DNA from: Paenibacillus sp. JJ-100 | GTDB lineage: Bacteria; Bacillota; Bacilli; Paenibacillales; Paenibacillaceae | DNA: 64,000 nt | Direction of reading: 5' to 3' | Assembly: GCF_948329825.1 (NCBI RefSeq) | Contig: NZ_CAOJCM010000002.1 | Coordinates: 186,001 to 250,000 of the forward strand | Shown: positions 36,861 to 44,910 of the stretch, piece by piece | Layout of the letters: each line of letters opens with the position of its first letter | How positions within the stretch are numbered: the stretch's first letter is position 1 | Notes under the pieces: generated by a model | What the model was told of the DNA's origin: nothing | Databases searched by the model: none | Seen by the model: only the letters and a program-made list of their open reading frames with translations | Position numbers and translations under genes: made by a program

Positions 36861-37883
36861 TTACTTATTTCCCATAAGAAGTTGTTGCTGTTCATTCATT
36901 GTGGCGGATTGGGTGACGTCTGTCCCATCTCCAACTTGATCTGCTATCTTATTTCCGTCACCGTCACTCCAGATTGTTCCGTCTGCCTCTGATGAATCGT
37001 GTGGTGTGGGCCTCTGGTTATACGTAACCGAGGATTGCGCCACATCCTGCTCAACACCTTTGGATGGTGCTGTCATGGAAGCAGCCAGCGAGCTTTCAAG
37101 TGAGCTTCTAACTTGTCGTGATAATTCTTGTTCGGCGTGACGAACAATATTAGGATCACTTTCCAGCAACTTCAATACTTCGGAATTGGCCGGATATGTT
37201 GGAATCGCCGCTGTCTGAAATTGTGGTTCTACATAAGTTAAAGCGTAGATTGAAGCTTTATGTAAATAGGCATCTACAATGGCACTGGATAGCGACAAAA
37301 TCTCTTCTTCAGTCATCGTAATCCAAAGTGTTGCAGCATTTAACTGTTCCACTTTTTTCTTGGATAAAAGAATATAGTCCTGACCTGTGGGAAACTGAAT
37401 TCGGACGTCTATGATATCGCCCTTTGCAAGTGAGGAAGGCAGTAATACAACTTGCAGTTCCCGATTTCTTAGGTCTGGTGGTGCCGGTGTATCTTCATAT
37501 ACCATCTCTGTTGTAATCGCTGTTCCTTTTTTTAATTCAATCTTGGCTGAATGCCCTTCGAGCTTCTTCGTACTTGACCATAAATTCCGAGGAGCTTGCG
37601 CATCAGGTATAGCCATCAGCTTCATGTCATTGGGCAGTATAGGTTCTCCTGCTTCAATATCTCTTAGCGTGACCCAACCTTGGGCACCAGAATTCCACTG
37701 CTGTAACAGTGCAGCTTCTTTCTCCTCATAGGCTGATAAATAACGAGTCTCTATAGCAGATCGAACATCATCTGATGTTTTGAACTGGTATATTACGTAT
37801 CCGCCAAAAATTATACCCACAGCTCCTGCTCCAATCAGCCCTGCAAAAATCAACTGACGACTTTGTTTTCTTAACTTGGACAA
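36861..37883 (-). CDS. SAF-domain CpaB-like protein
   Basis: A 340-residue protein with one N-terminal membrane segment (residues 12-32) and a SAF-type domain near residues 70-130 (VTLRDIEAGEPILPNDMKLM, KGTAITTEMVYE), as in CpaB/RcpC pilus assembly proteins. The C-terminal 80 residues are polar and low complexity. It is expected on the outside of the membrane in the assembly complex. It starts 27 bases after the kinase stop. Confidence 0.8.
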   Translation of the reverse strand: MSKLRKQSRQLIFAGLIGAGAVGIIFGGYVIYQFKTSDDVRSAIETRYLSAYEEKEAALLQQWNSGAQGWVTLRDIEAGEPILPNDMKLMAIPDAQAPRNLWSSTKKLEGHSAKIELKKGTAITTEMVYEDTPAPPDLRNRELQVVLLPSSLAKGDIIDVRIQFPTGQDYILLSKKKVEQLNAATLWITMTEEEILSLSSAIVDAYLHKASIYALTYVEPQFQTAAIPTYPANSEVLKLLESDPNIVRHAEQELSRQVRSSLESSLAASMTAPSKGVEQDVAQSSVTYNQRPTPHDSSEADGTIWSDGDGNKIADQVGDGTDVTQSATMNEQQQLLMGNK

Positions 37884-37909
37884 AAAAGGCTCTCCTTTCG
37901 TTATCTCCT

Positions 37910-39388
37910 CTACTGGTGTATTTTTCTACGTGAAAAAAATGAACGCTTCTGGGGCTGTTTGGCCATTAAATGTCCCAAAATTTGTGAAAACACTTTATCC
38001 ATCTGTGACTCCTTGTCAAAAGGATCGAGTTGTAGAGGCAACCCGTACACATTGGAGGTATCGAGCGTTTTACGTATACGATTCACAGCATCTGCAGCAG
38101 CAAGAGGGAGACAGTATATCCATTTTTCCCGGGGATAGCGATGGTGTGTACGCACAAAAGCACTAATCTCTGCTTGCTTCCATTCTGCGCCTGAACCGAT
38201 AACGATAGGCAGATCTGCACGTAGAAATTCCTCAAAACGGTTCTGATCCTGACCGCTTCCGAGGTCCATCACGATGAACTGATAGCTCCCCCCTAGCAAT
38301 GATAAAATATCTGCTCGGCCCGACTGCTTCCAATAATGCACCCCATCCACTACAAACTTCCTACTGGATGCTACTGGTGTACTGCCTAGCACTATATGCT
38401 GGATTCGTGTAAAGGATTGAGAGCGAGGTGACATTTCAATAACGGCAACTTTGAAGTTCTGTCTCTCCAGATAATGGCTTATGGCAATGGCTGTATGCGT
38501 TACACCCGCACCAGCTGATGCACCCATAAGTGCGATCACCCGCGTCCCTCCACTAAGTGTCATGTGACGATCTGAATCGGGTGCTGTTAATCCTGGTATG
38601 CGAAGAAGCTCTTTTCTGACCTCATCAGCCGATTGAAACCGTTCCTCAGCATCATATCGCAACAGCCGCCTAGCAACAGGGATGTAAGTTCGCGGAATAT
38701 CACTCCGTATAGAACTTTCTACCCCTTGAATCCATTCGGTATAAGCTCCGCTTGTCATCAGATATAACATCAGAGCACCAAGACCATACAGATCTGAGCG
38801 GGCATCTGTTTGCCCCGAACCGTACTGTTCCGGAGCCGCAAATCCAGCGGTCCCTAGTTTAACTGTGTCTTCCACATGCTGCTTTTTATAATTACGAGCA
38901 ATACCAAAATCAATTAAGCATACTTCATGCTCCGGTGTAATCATAATGTTAGACGGTTTTAAATCCCTGTAAATGACTGGAGGATTCAGATTATGTAGAT
39001 AACTGAACACATCCAACAATTGATGTAGAAATCCTGTGAATTGCGCTATCGGAATTTTCCCACGGTGCTGCTTGAAATAGTCACTTAGAGTGAGCCCTTC
39101 AATGTATTCCATGACCAAGTAGGTATATCCCTCTTCATCAGGTGCAAAAAAATCAACAATCTGCGGAAGTCTCGGATGGCGCAGTGATGTTAGCAGAGCT
39201 GCTTCCCTCTCCATGCTACCTTCATAGGGCATCTTCGTAACACTTTCTTTCACAGCCCATATTTTCCCTGGTAGCTTCAGGTCCTCAGCCTCATACACAT
39301 GGCTCATTCCTCCTGTACCAAGAATGGATAGGATACGATATCTCCCTCCCAGCAGGCTTCCTCGTTCCAGCCTGGCCGGATGTCTCAT
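37910..39388 (-). CDS. Ser/Thr protein kinase fused to a MinD/CpaE-like domain
   Basis: A 492-residue protein. Residues 12-270 are a Hanks-type kinase with Gly loop ILGTGGMSHVYEA, Lys in WAVKESV, catalytic YRDLKPSN, LIDFGIAR and GFAAPEQYG; the key residues are intact. From about residue 285 a MinD-like domain follows (VIALMGASAGAGVTHTAIAIS, later FIVMDLGSGQDQ) whose P-loop Lys is replaced. No transmembrane or PASTA segments are seen. The ATG at 39388 has GAGGAGG upstream; the 59 extra codons of the ORF lie in the leader. First gene of the Tad-type operon. Confidence 0.88.
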   Translation of the reverse strand: MRHPARLERGSLLGGRYRILSILGTGGMSHVYEAEDLKLPGKIWAVKESVTKMPYEGSMEREAALLTSLRHPRLPQIVDFFAPDEEGYTYLVMEYIEGLTLSDYFKQHRGKIPIAQFTGFLHQLLDVFSYLHNLNPPVIYRDLKPSNIMITPEHEVCLIDFGIARNYKKQHVEDTVKLGTAGFAAPEQYGSGQTDARSDLYGLGALMLYLMTSGAYTEWIQGVESSIRSDIPRTYIPVARRLLRYDAEERFQSADEVRKELLRIPGLTAPDSDRHMTLSGGTRVIALMGASAGAGVTHTAIAISHYLERQNFKVAVIEMSPRSQSFTRIQHIVLGSTPVASSRKFVVDGVHYWKQSGRADILSLLGGSYQFIVMDLGSGQDQNRFEEFLRADLPIVIGSGAEWKQAEISAFVRTHHRYPREKWIYCLPLAAADAVNRIRKTLDTSNVYGLPLQLDPFDKESQMDKVFSQILGHLMAKQPQKRSFFSRRKIHQ

Positions 39389-39411
39389 AGATTTACCTCC
39401 TCTCACACAGC

Positions 39412-39487
39412 ACAAAAAAGGGAAAGCTTCTCCGAAAATAAACAAAACTGGGATTCCAGTCTTGTTCTTTTCGGGATGCTTTCCCTT
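39412..39487 (-). terminator. Long leader hairpin with T-run before the kinase gene
   Basis: On the minus strand a 10-bp outer stem (AAGGGAAAGC / GCTTTCCCTT) encloses a second stem of about 17 pairs with an AATC loop, followed by TTTTTTG. It ends only about 12 bases before the kinase ribosome site, and a promoter lies upstream of it, so it looks like an attenuator rather than just the end of the methyltransferase gene. Confidence 0.75.
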
Positions 39488-39520
39488 GGATTTCGCACTG
39501 TGATGGTTAATATTGGTATC

Positions 39521-39550
39521 ATTATAGTACACATCATCATATATTGTAAA
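39521..39550 (-). promoter_or_regulatory. Sigma-A promoter of the kinase-Tad operon
   Basis: On the minus strand TTTACA and a perfect TATAAT are 18 bases apart, beginning about 25 bases after the methyltransferase stop. The transcript would start near 39513, giving a leader of about 125 bases that contains the hairpin. Confidence 0.7.
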
Positions 39551-39574
39551 GCAGAAATTCCACAATAAAAATGC

Positions 39575-40624
39575 TTAATATTTAACCATATACAATGTGA
39601 TCTCTTCACGATTATGAAACAGCTGTTTTGAACGTTGAATCTGCATACGAGATCGTTCGAACGTATCAATCACTTCTTTGATAAGCGCAAGTGGTTTTTT
39701 ATGCATCAATTTTACCGTTACAATTGCGGTTCCACCGGATTGAAGACTATACAAGAGATCGGATACAAGCTTGCTCATCAGCTTGGGACTCCAACTCATA
39801 TCACATACAAGCAGGTCAAACTCACCTTCACGAAAACGAACATCACCTGCATTTTTCTTCAGAAAGGTTAATTTAGGTGACGTCAGTAAAGATGCATCCA
39901 TTTTCGCTGGGTCAACTGCTGTTACCTCTAGACCACGCTCAAGCAAAAACGATGTCCATCCACCGGGTGCTGCGCCGATATCCAAAGCTCTGTGAAAAGA
40001 AGTAAAATCAATACCAAACGTCTGCTCGGCTTCAAGTAACTTAAACTTGGCTCGCGAAATTTGCCCCTCTTCCTTTTGAAATCGAATTGCTCCGCCGCTC
40101 CAGTCTGACAGGTTCTGTTCCGGTCTAGACACACCGGCATACAACATGTCATCCGCCGCAAATACCGAAATGACATAATCAGCATCACGAGTGACCCACT
40201 CACATCCTAGATCAACCAGCTTTTCAGTTAATGTTTGTTTTAAAGATGCGGCATTCTCATGCCAAAAAGAACCTTCCGTTTTGCGAGTCTGTATGACGAC
40301 CTGAGCACCCGACAATTCTTTATGGTTCGTAATAAATGCAATTAGCTTTTCGAAAGACTGTTCCACATCTTCTGCATTCTCTTGAAATTGAACGGGCTGG
40401 ATGTGACGTAAAAACGTTGGGGATTGTTGTAGCAATCTAACCGAGACCTCTTCCTCTGCTGCTGGCAATCCTGCAAGTAAAATTTCTCCTGGAACGAGCA
40501 CGGAACTCTTAACTGCCCCAAAGGTACGGCGTAGCTCTTCCTGCGCATAAGGCGCGAAACCATGATTGGCAGTGCATATAAAGCGGGAAAAATCTGATTC
40601 TCCCTTAGACGATTGTATACTCAA
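39575..40624 (-). CDS. RlmM-like SAM-dependent RNA methyltransferase
   Basis: A 349-residue protein with an N-terminal substrate-binding part (about residues 1-180, THUMP-like) and a C-terminal FtsJ-type Rossmann methyltransferase. SAM motif I is LDIGAAPGGWTSFLLERG near residue 217. The FtsJ tetrad positions look filled: K in AKFKLLEAEQ, D in VCDMSW, K in VKLMHKK, E in REEITLYMVKY. E. coli RlmM 2'-O-methylates 23S rRNA; the same role is inferred. Last gene of the seven-gene operon. Confidence 0.82.
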   Translation of the reverse strand: MSIQSSKGESDFSRFICTANHGFAPYAQEELRRTFGAVKSSVLVPGEILLAGLPAAEEEVSVRLLQQSPTFLRHIQPVQFQENAEDVEQSFEKLIAFITNHKELSGAQVVIQTRKTEGSFWHENAASLKQTLTEKLVDLGCEWVTRDADYVISVFAADDMLYAGVSRPEQNLSDWSGGAIRFQKEEGQISRAKFKLLEAEQTFGIDFTSFHRALDIGAAPGGWTSFLLERGLEVTAVDPAKMDASLLTSPKLTFLKKNAGDVRFREGEFDLLVCDMSWSPKLMSKLVSDLLYSLQSGGTAIVTVKLMHKKPLALIKEVIDTFERSRMQIQRSKQLFHNREEITLYMVKY

Positions 40625-40630
40625 CTTGTG

Positions 40631-41410
40631 TTACCCTCCAGAACGTACGTGTATCCACGGTCGATCTTCATGCCACTGAAGTTCTACCGGAATATCATAC
40701 GTAAGCTTAATTGTATCTTCTGTTAATATCTCATGTTTCGGTCCAGCCGACGCAATGCGTCCATCTCGGATTAAAGCGACATGAGTAAATAATGGCACGA
40801 TCTCTTCCACATGGTGAGTGACGTATACCACCGTTATATTTCGCTGGCGCAAACGATCGATCTCGATCAGCATTTTCTCGCGTTCATATAAATCTAGTCC
40901 TGCACAAGGCTCGTCCATAATAAGCAATTTAGGTTCAGCCATCAACGAACGTGCCAGCATGACTTTTTTACGTTCTCCTTGAGATAATGATCCAAGCGGT
41001 TGATTTGCCAATTTCGCGAAACCCATTTCATCAAGCAGTTGAATCGCTTTGGCTTTCACTTCATCGGGGATTGTCTGATAAAAGCGTAAAAAGGCATAGG
41101 CACCTGTAGCGACAACTTCCCACACCGGATCGCGTAATGTCAGTTTCTCAATCAGTGTTTGACTAATATAACCGATTTCCTTGCGAACCTCCCGCACATC
41201 GCACTGACCATACACATTACCGAGCACCTCGATACGTCCTGTACTTGGAAACATATAGCCATTCATCATCTCAAGCAACGTAGTTTTACCTGATCCGTTA
41301 CGACCCAAGATAACCCAGTGTTCTCCTGGTTGAATATGTAAATGAACGTCATCCAGGATCTGATTTTCTTCACGGCGAAGCGAAACATGCTCCATCATAA
41401 CGATACTCAT
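40631..41410 (-). CDS. ABC transporter ATP-binding protein (YlmA-like)
   Basis: A 259-residue ABC ATPase with Walker A GRNGSGKT, Q-loop YISQTL, signature LSQGERKK, Walker B LLIMDEPCAGLD and an intact switch His in YVTHHVEE. No permease or binding protein lies nearby, so it may be a stand-alone soluble ABC protein like YlmA or ModF-type proteins. It overlaps the thioredoxin-like gene by four bases and precedes the methyltransferase by six. Confidence 0.85.
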   Translation of the reverse strand: MSIVMMEHVSLRREENQILDDVHLHIQPGEHWVILGRNGSGKTTLLEMMNGYMFPSTGRIEVLGNVYGQCDVREVRKEIGYISQTLIEKLTLRDPVWEVVATGAYAFLRFYQTIPDEVKAKAIQLLDEMGFAKLANQPLGSLSQGERKKVMLARSLMAEPKLLIMDEPCAGLDLYEREKMLIEIDRLRQRNITVVYVTHHVEEIVPLFTHVALIRDGRIASAGPKHEILTEDTIKLTYDIPVELQWHEDRPWIHVRSGG

Positions 41411-41724
41411 TTCAACACCGCTTTCCGAATTTCATTGAGCAGATGTTCAACCGAATTCATACGGTACACCATTGAAGGCACATCCACCTCTCCATCAAAC
41501 AGCATTAACGCTGGGACACTCGAAATCTGAAACTGCTGTATAAGTTCAGGAATATCATGAATGTTCATTTCATATAAAACACCTTCAGGTAACATATGCT
41601 CAGCAACCTCCAACATACGGCGTGCTGCCACACACGTTCCGCATAACGGGGTATAGATAAACACAGCCTGTGGTACACCTTCCCATACACCACGCATCAA
41701 CATCTTAGACGTGATTGGCTTCAT
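41407..41724 (-). CDS. Thioredoxin-like protein
   Basis: A 105-residue thioredoxin-fold protein with active-site C-G-T-C (YTPLCGTCVAAR) and the cis-Pro in ISSVPALMLFDG. It overlaps both neighbours by four bases. CGTC differs from the classic CGPC and suggests an altered redox potential. The partner is unknown. Confidence 0.88.
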   Translation of the reverse strand: MKPITSKMLMRGVWEGVPQAVFIYTPLCGTCVAARRMLEVAEHMLPEGVLYEMNIHDIPELIQQFQISSVPALMLFDGEVDVPSMVYRMNSVEHLLNEIRKAVLK

Positions 41725-42062
41725 AGTTCCTCAGCCTCCGCAGCCACTCGAAGCATGACTTCACCTGTCATCGGGCCGTTATGGATAACAACGGACTCAG
41801 GTTTATTACTATACAGAATCTCGTACATTTGACGTTTTCCATACATGCTCGATGTATGCAAATAGATTTCACGTGGATACAGCCCTTCCCTTACAATCGC
41901 AGCAGCAATCTCGCCACCGTTCATGGAATCGGGACCAAGCTCATAATCGAGTGATAAAATGTCTACTTCGCCTTCTCTCAACAATAAAAGGCATTCCTCT
42001 GCGTTGGTAGCCAGAACAAACCCTTTTGGACAAGCACGATAATCATCCAGAAAAACATGCAT
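41721..42062 (-). CDS. Cyclic-phosphate-processing receiver-like protein
   Basis: A 113-residue small protein. The FLDDYR start, SLDYELG with its aspartate pair, and YLHTSS resemble the cREC (cyclic-phosphate processing receiver) domain family, predicted from comparative genomics to act on cyclic phosphates. No DNA-binding or membrane part is present. It lies between endonuclease IV and the thioredoxin-like gene, with a four-base overlap to the latter. Confidence 0.68.
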   Translation of the reverse strand: MHVFLDDYRACPKGFVLATNAEECLLLLREGEVDILSLDYELGPDSMNGGEIAAAIVREGLYPREIYLHTSSMYGKRQMYEILYSNKPESVVIHNGPMTGEVMLRVAAEAEEL

Positions 42063-42080
42063 CGTCTTGCACCTCCCAAC

Positions 42081-42929
42081 TTATAACCAGGAACGCATGA
42101 GCTGTATATCTTCACGGTACGTTCCATCTTCTCCAGTTTCTGTCTCCAATACAACAACGGCTTGTTGAATTTCGGGCGATTGCAGCAGTCTCTGCATCGA
42201 TTCATAGCCGATATACCCTTGGCCAATCCTCGCATGTCTATCCTTGTTCAGACCTGAAGCGTATTTGGAATCATTAAAGTGAACAGCAGCTAGAACATTC
42301 CAATATCCAAGCTTCCGACCCTTATCTAACAAAGCCGCCTCATCTCCGGTGGTCCACATCCCTGAAGCAAAAGCATGACATGTGTCGAAGCAAAAAGCAA
42401 TATGTTCCGGGTACCGACTTAGCTTGCGAATCTGGATCATCTCCTCCATAGTTGTTCCCATAGGGCCATGATCACCTGCCTGATTTTCAAGCAAAATCTT
42501 AGATTCACCCTGCCACCCTTCCAGCGCGGTATCCAGACATTGAATCAAATTGTGGTATCCTTCCAGTGGGTCCTTCGTTTGAACGTGGCCAAAATGAACA
42601 ACCGTTCCAACAGACCCGCATGCATCCGAGATCTCCAGATCATTACGAATGGAAGAAACAATCGCATGAAACCCCGCCTCTCCACGGGTCATGCCAAGTG
42701 CCGGATTCGTGGGATAGGGAGAGTGAGCAATGGATGCTAACCCCTGCTCCTCGCACCACTCCCTGCACAGTGCAGCATCCTTCAGATCCAGACGTTTCAA
42801 ATTGAGACTGCGTGGGTTTTTCGGAAAATATTGAAAAGCCGTTGCTCCCATCTCATAGGCACGCTTGGCCGCCTGCAAAAATCCACCTCTAGTGCTGACA
42901 TGTGCGCCGATGCCGGTTTTAGGCTTCAT
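42081..42929 (-). CDS. nfo: Endonuclease IV (AP endonuclease)
   Basis: A 282-residue AP endonuclease that cuts 5' to abasic sites using metal ions. It shows IGAHVSTRGGFLQAAKRAYEMGATAFQYF, AHSPYPTNPAL, CFDTCHAFASG, HFNDSKYASGLNKDRHARIGQG and VLETE, the metal-ligand segments. The ATG at 42929 overlaps the glycosylase stop by eleven bases and has no strong ribosome site, so translational coupling is likely; the ORF's longer start inside the upstream gene is unlikely. Confidence 0.95.
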   Translation of the reverse strand: MKPKTGIGAHVSTRGGFLQAAKRAYEMGATAFQYFPKNPRSLNLKRLDLKDAALCREWCEEQGLASIAHSPYPTNPALGMTRGEAGFHAIVSSIRNDLEISDACGSVGTVVHFGHVQTKDPLEGYHNLIQCLDTALEGWQGESKILLENQAGDHGPMGTTMEEMIQIRKLSRYPEHIAFCFDTCHAFASGMWTTGDEAALLDKGRKLGYWNVLAAVHFNDSKYASGLNKDRHARIGQGYIGYESMQRLLQSPEIQQAVVVLETETGEDGTYREDIQLMRSWL

Positions 42930-43740
42930 GCTGACATTTCGGACAGAAAAATGCCTTTTTGCCCGTAATTTCAACTCGCTCGATCGTTCCCCCACAGCGT
43001 GGACAAGCCTCTCCTTCTCGGTCGTAGACCCGGCACTGCTCATCAAATTTCCCTGTTTTGGTATCTCCCTGCATCAGTGGCATTTCCATATATCCACCCT
43101 CAGATGCAGCTTCTCGAAGCACCGATTGCATGGAATGATACAAGCGCTCTACCAATTCAGGTGAGTTCGCAATATTTTGAGTTTTCGAGCTTGGTCTTAG
43201 CCCAGCAGCAAAGGCAATCTCATCCGAGTAACAATTGCCAATGCCCGCAATGATATGTTGATTTACAAGCGTTGTTTTAAGTGTACCTCTGCGCCCTTTA
43301 AGCAACCCAGCAAAACGCTCCTTATTCATTCGGCGATCCAGCGGCTCTGGACCAAGATCAGACATTGCCGCTTCCGTTTCCTTCGAAGTCATCAGATGTA
43401 AGTAACCTAGACGTAGGCCGATAAAGAATAAAATATGTTCTCCGAATTGTATTTCCACTTGTGTAGAGCGGTCAGGACGCTCGTTCTCTGTGCCCCAGAA
43501 CAGCATGCCACCTAGCATAAGGTGTAACACAAGTCGTTTTCCGTTTGCGAGATGAAAGATCAGATGTTTGGCACGGCGCTCCACGAAAACAATGCGATTG
43601 CCTGTTAACTCCTGTATGAAGACATCAGGAGGTGTATTAATCGTTTTTTCGCGGTTCACAATTACACCAGTAATCGGCAAATCAAGTATATGCTCAGACA
43701 ATAATGTCCGGTAATTTTCCATTTCAGGTAACTCTGGCAT
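42919..43740 (-). CDS. Divergent Fpg/Nei-family DNA glycosylase
   Basis: A 273-residue protein with the catalytic N-terminal Pro (M-P-E-L-P-E-M-E), the beta-elimination Lys in ERRAKHLIF, GIGNCYSDEIAF and a C-terminal zinc finger (CPRCGG...FFCPKCQ). It departs from MutM: the RRFG segment reads LRLG, the void-filling Met region reads HLMLGGM, and the zinc-finger Arg is Lys. Substrate preference may differ from 8-oxoguanine. Overlaps nfo, a natural base-excision repair pair. Confidence 0.85.
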   Translation of the reverse strand: MPELPEMENYRTLLSEHILDLPITGVIVNREKTINTPPDVFIQELTGNRIVFVERRAKHLIFHLANGKRLVLHLMLGGMLFWGTENERPDRSTQVEIQFGEHILFFIGLRLGYLHLMTSKETEAAMSDLGPEPLDRRMNKERFAGLLKGRRGTLKTTLVNQHIIAGIGNCYSDEIAFAAGLRPSSKTQNIANSPELVERLYHSMQSVLREAASEGGYMEMPLMQGDTKTGKFDEQCRVYDREGEACPRCGGTIERVEITGKKAFFCPKCQHEA

Positions 43741-43747
43741 TCTTTAT

Positions 43748-44557
43748 CTACTCCTTTTTGGAAGCCTGGTCTGCCTGTTTGGCTAACCATGCAGTCAGTG
43801 TATGTAAATCTTCAAATACATGATCTGGACGTGCTTTCACCGCCTGAATATGCCCATCCATATTTTCATGAGTTGTCACGCCCGTTAATACAAGCAATGT
43901 TTCACAACCCGCAGCCACGCCTGCAGCAATATCTGTACGCATATTATCTCCGATGACAGCCACTTCTTCAGCTTTCTTATTCAACCTGCGAATGGCTGAT
44001 TTCATAATAATGCTTGAAGGTTTGCCAATCACCGTTGGCTGTACGCCGGTTGCCGCCTCAATAGCAGCCCCTATCGTTCCGGCACCAGGCATTAATCCAT
44101 CATCACCCGGTAGCTGAAGATCTGGATTTGTCAAAATATATTGAGCTCCTCCATTAATCCAGCGAAGTGCTTTCGTTAACTTTTGATAGGAAAATTCGCG
44201 GTCTATACCTTGAATCACGACTTCGGGCTGATCCTCCGTCAGAATTAAACCAGCTTCCTCTATAGCCTGAATCAGTCCTGTTTCCCCGATACACGCTACT
44301 CTCGCCCCTGGAGATTGCGCCGCAACGTATTCAGCAGCAGCCACCGCTGAAGTACATACTTCTGATGCATCGGCTTCAATCCCCATCCCGTTCAGATGAT
44401 CGGCTACACCTTGAGGTGTACGGGATGAATTGTTCGTTACGAACAAAAATGGTACCCCCTGCTCTTTCAGCGTCTGGATGAGCCGATCAGCTCCATCAAT
44501 ACGATGCCTTCCATGATAGAGCGTACCATCCAGATCAATCAAATAGGCTTTAATCAT
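43748..44557 (-). CDS. HAD-IIA family phosphatase (YutF/NagD-like)
   Basis: A 269-residue haloacid dehalogenase phosphatase. Motif I is LIDLDGTLYHG near residue 8, FVTNNSSRTPQGV is motif II, IGKPSSIIMKSAI contains the motif III Lys, and VIGDNMRTDIAAG is motif IV. Members dephosphorylate sugar or nucleotide phosphates or p-nitrophenyl phosphate. The ATG at 44557 is preferred to the GTG at 44566 because GGAAGG lies about 11 bases upstream. First gene of the repair operon. Confidence 0.9.
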   Translation of the reverse strand: MIKAYLIDLDGTLYHGRHRIDGADRLIQTLKEQGVPFLFVTNNSSRTPQGVADHLNGMGIEADASEVCTSAVAAAEYVAAQSPGARVACIGETGLIQAIEEAGLILTEDQPEVVIQGIDREFSYQKLTKALRWINGGAQYILTNPDLQLPGDDGLMPGAGTIGAAIEAATGVQPTVIGKPSSIIMKSAIRRLNKKAEEVAVIGDNMRTDIAAGVAAGCETLLVLTGVTTHENMDGHIQAVKARPDHVFEDLHTLTAWLAKQADQASKKE

Positions 44558-44910
44558 ACATAGCACGTCCTTCCTTCATTGCGTTAACATTTTATGCTAT
44601 TAATAAAAATTAGGTAACGAACAACACCTGCAATCTATGTATTCAAGCATGTAAAATATTCAATCTCGGAGAAACACACAACCAGTCGAACCAGATCGAA
44701 CTCAGACGGTTTGACTCACGCGTCTTCTGTACAAGCTTGTCATTTCCTGCGCTTTCCCGGAAAATAATTCAGAATATTTCCCTGCTCATATTGCCCATCC
44801 TACACGCTTTCAGACAAGATTGCAAAAGGGACCTTGGGAACATTCTCCCTCAGTCCCGCTGCACTTTACCGGTAGTTGATTAAGGCCTGCTCCATCTTTA
44901 GGCCCTTCAG
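44558..44910. other. Intergenic region between the HAD-IIA gene and rnz
   Basis: About 350 bases without a gene. It should hold the promoter of the HAD-IIA/fpg/nfo operon and the 3' end of the rnz transcript; only a weak GGGCCT/AGGCC-type pairing is seen near 44880-44900, without a good T-run. Nothing else stands out. Confidence 0.4.
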
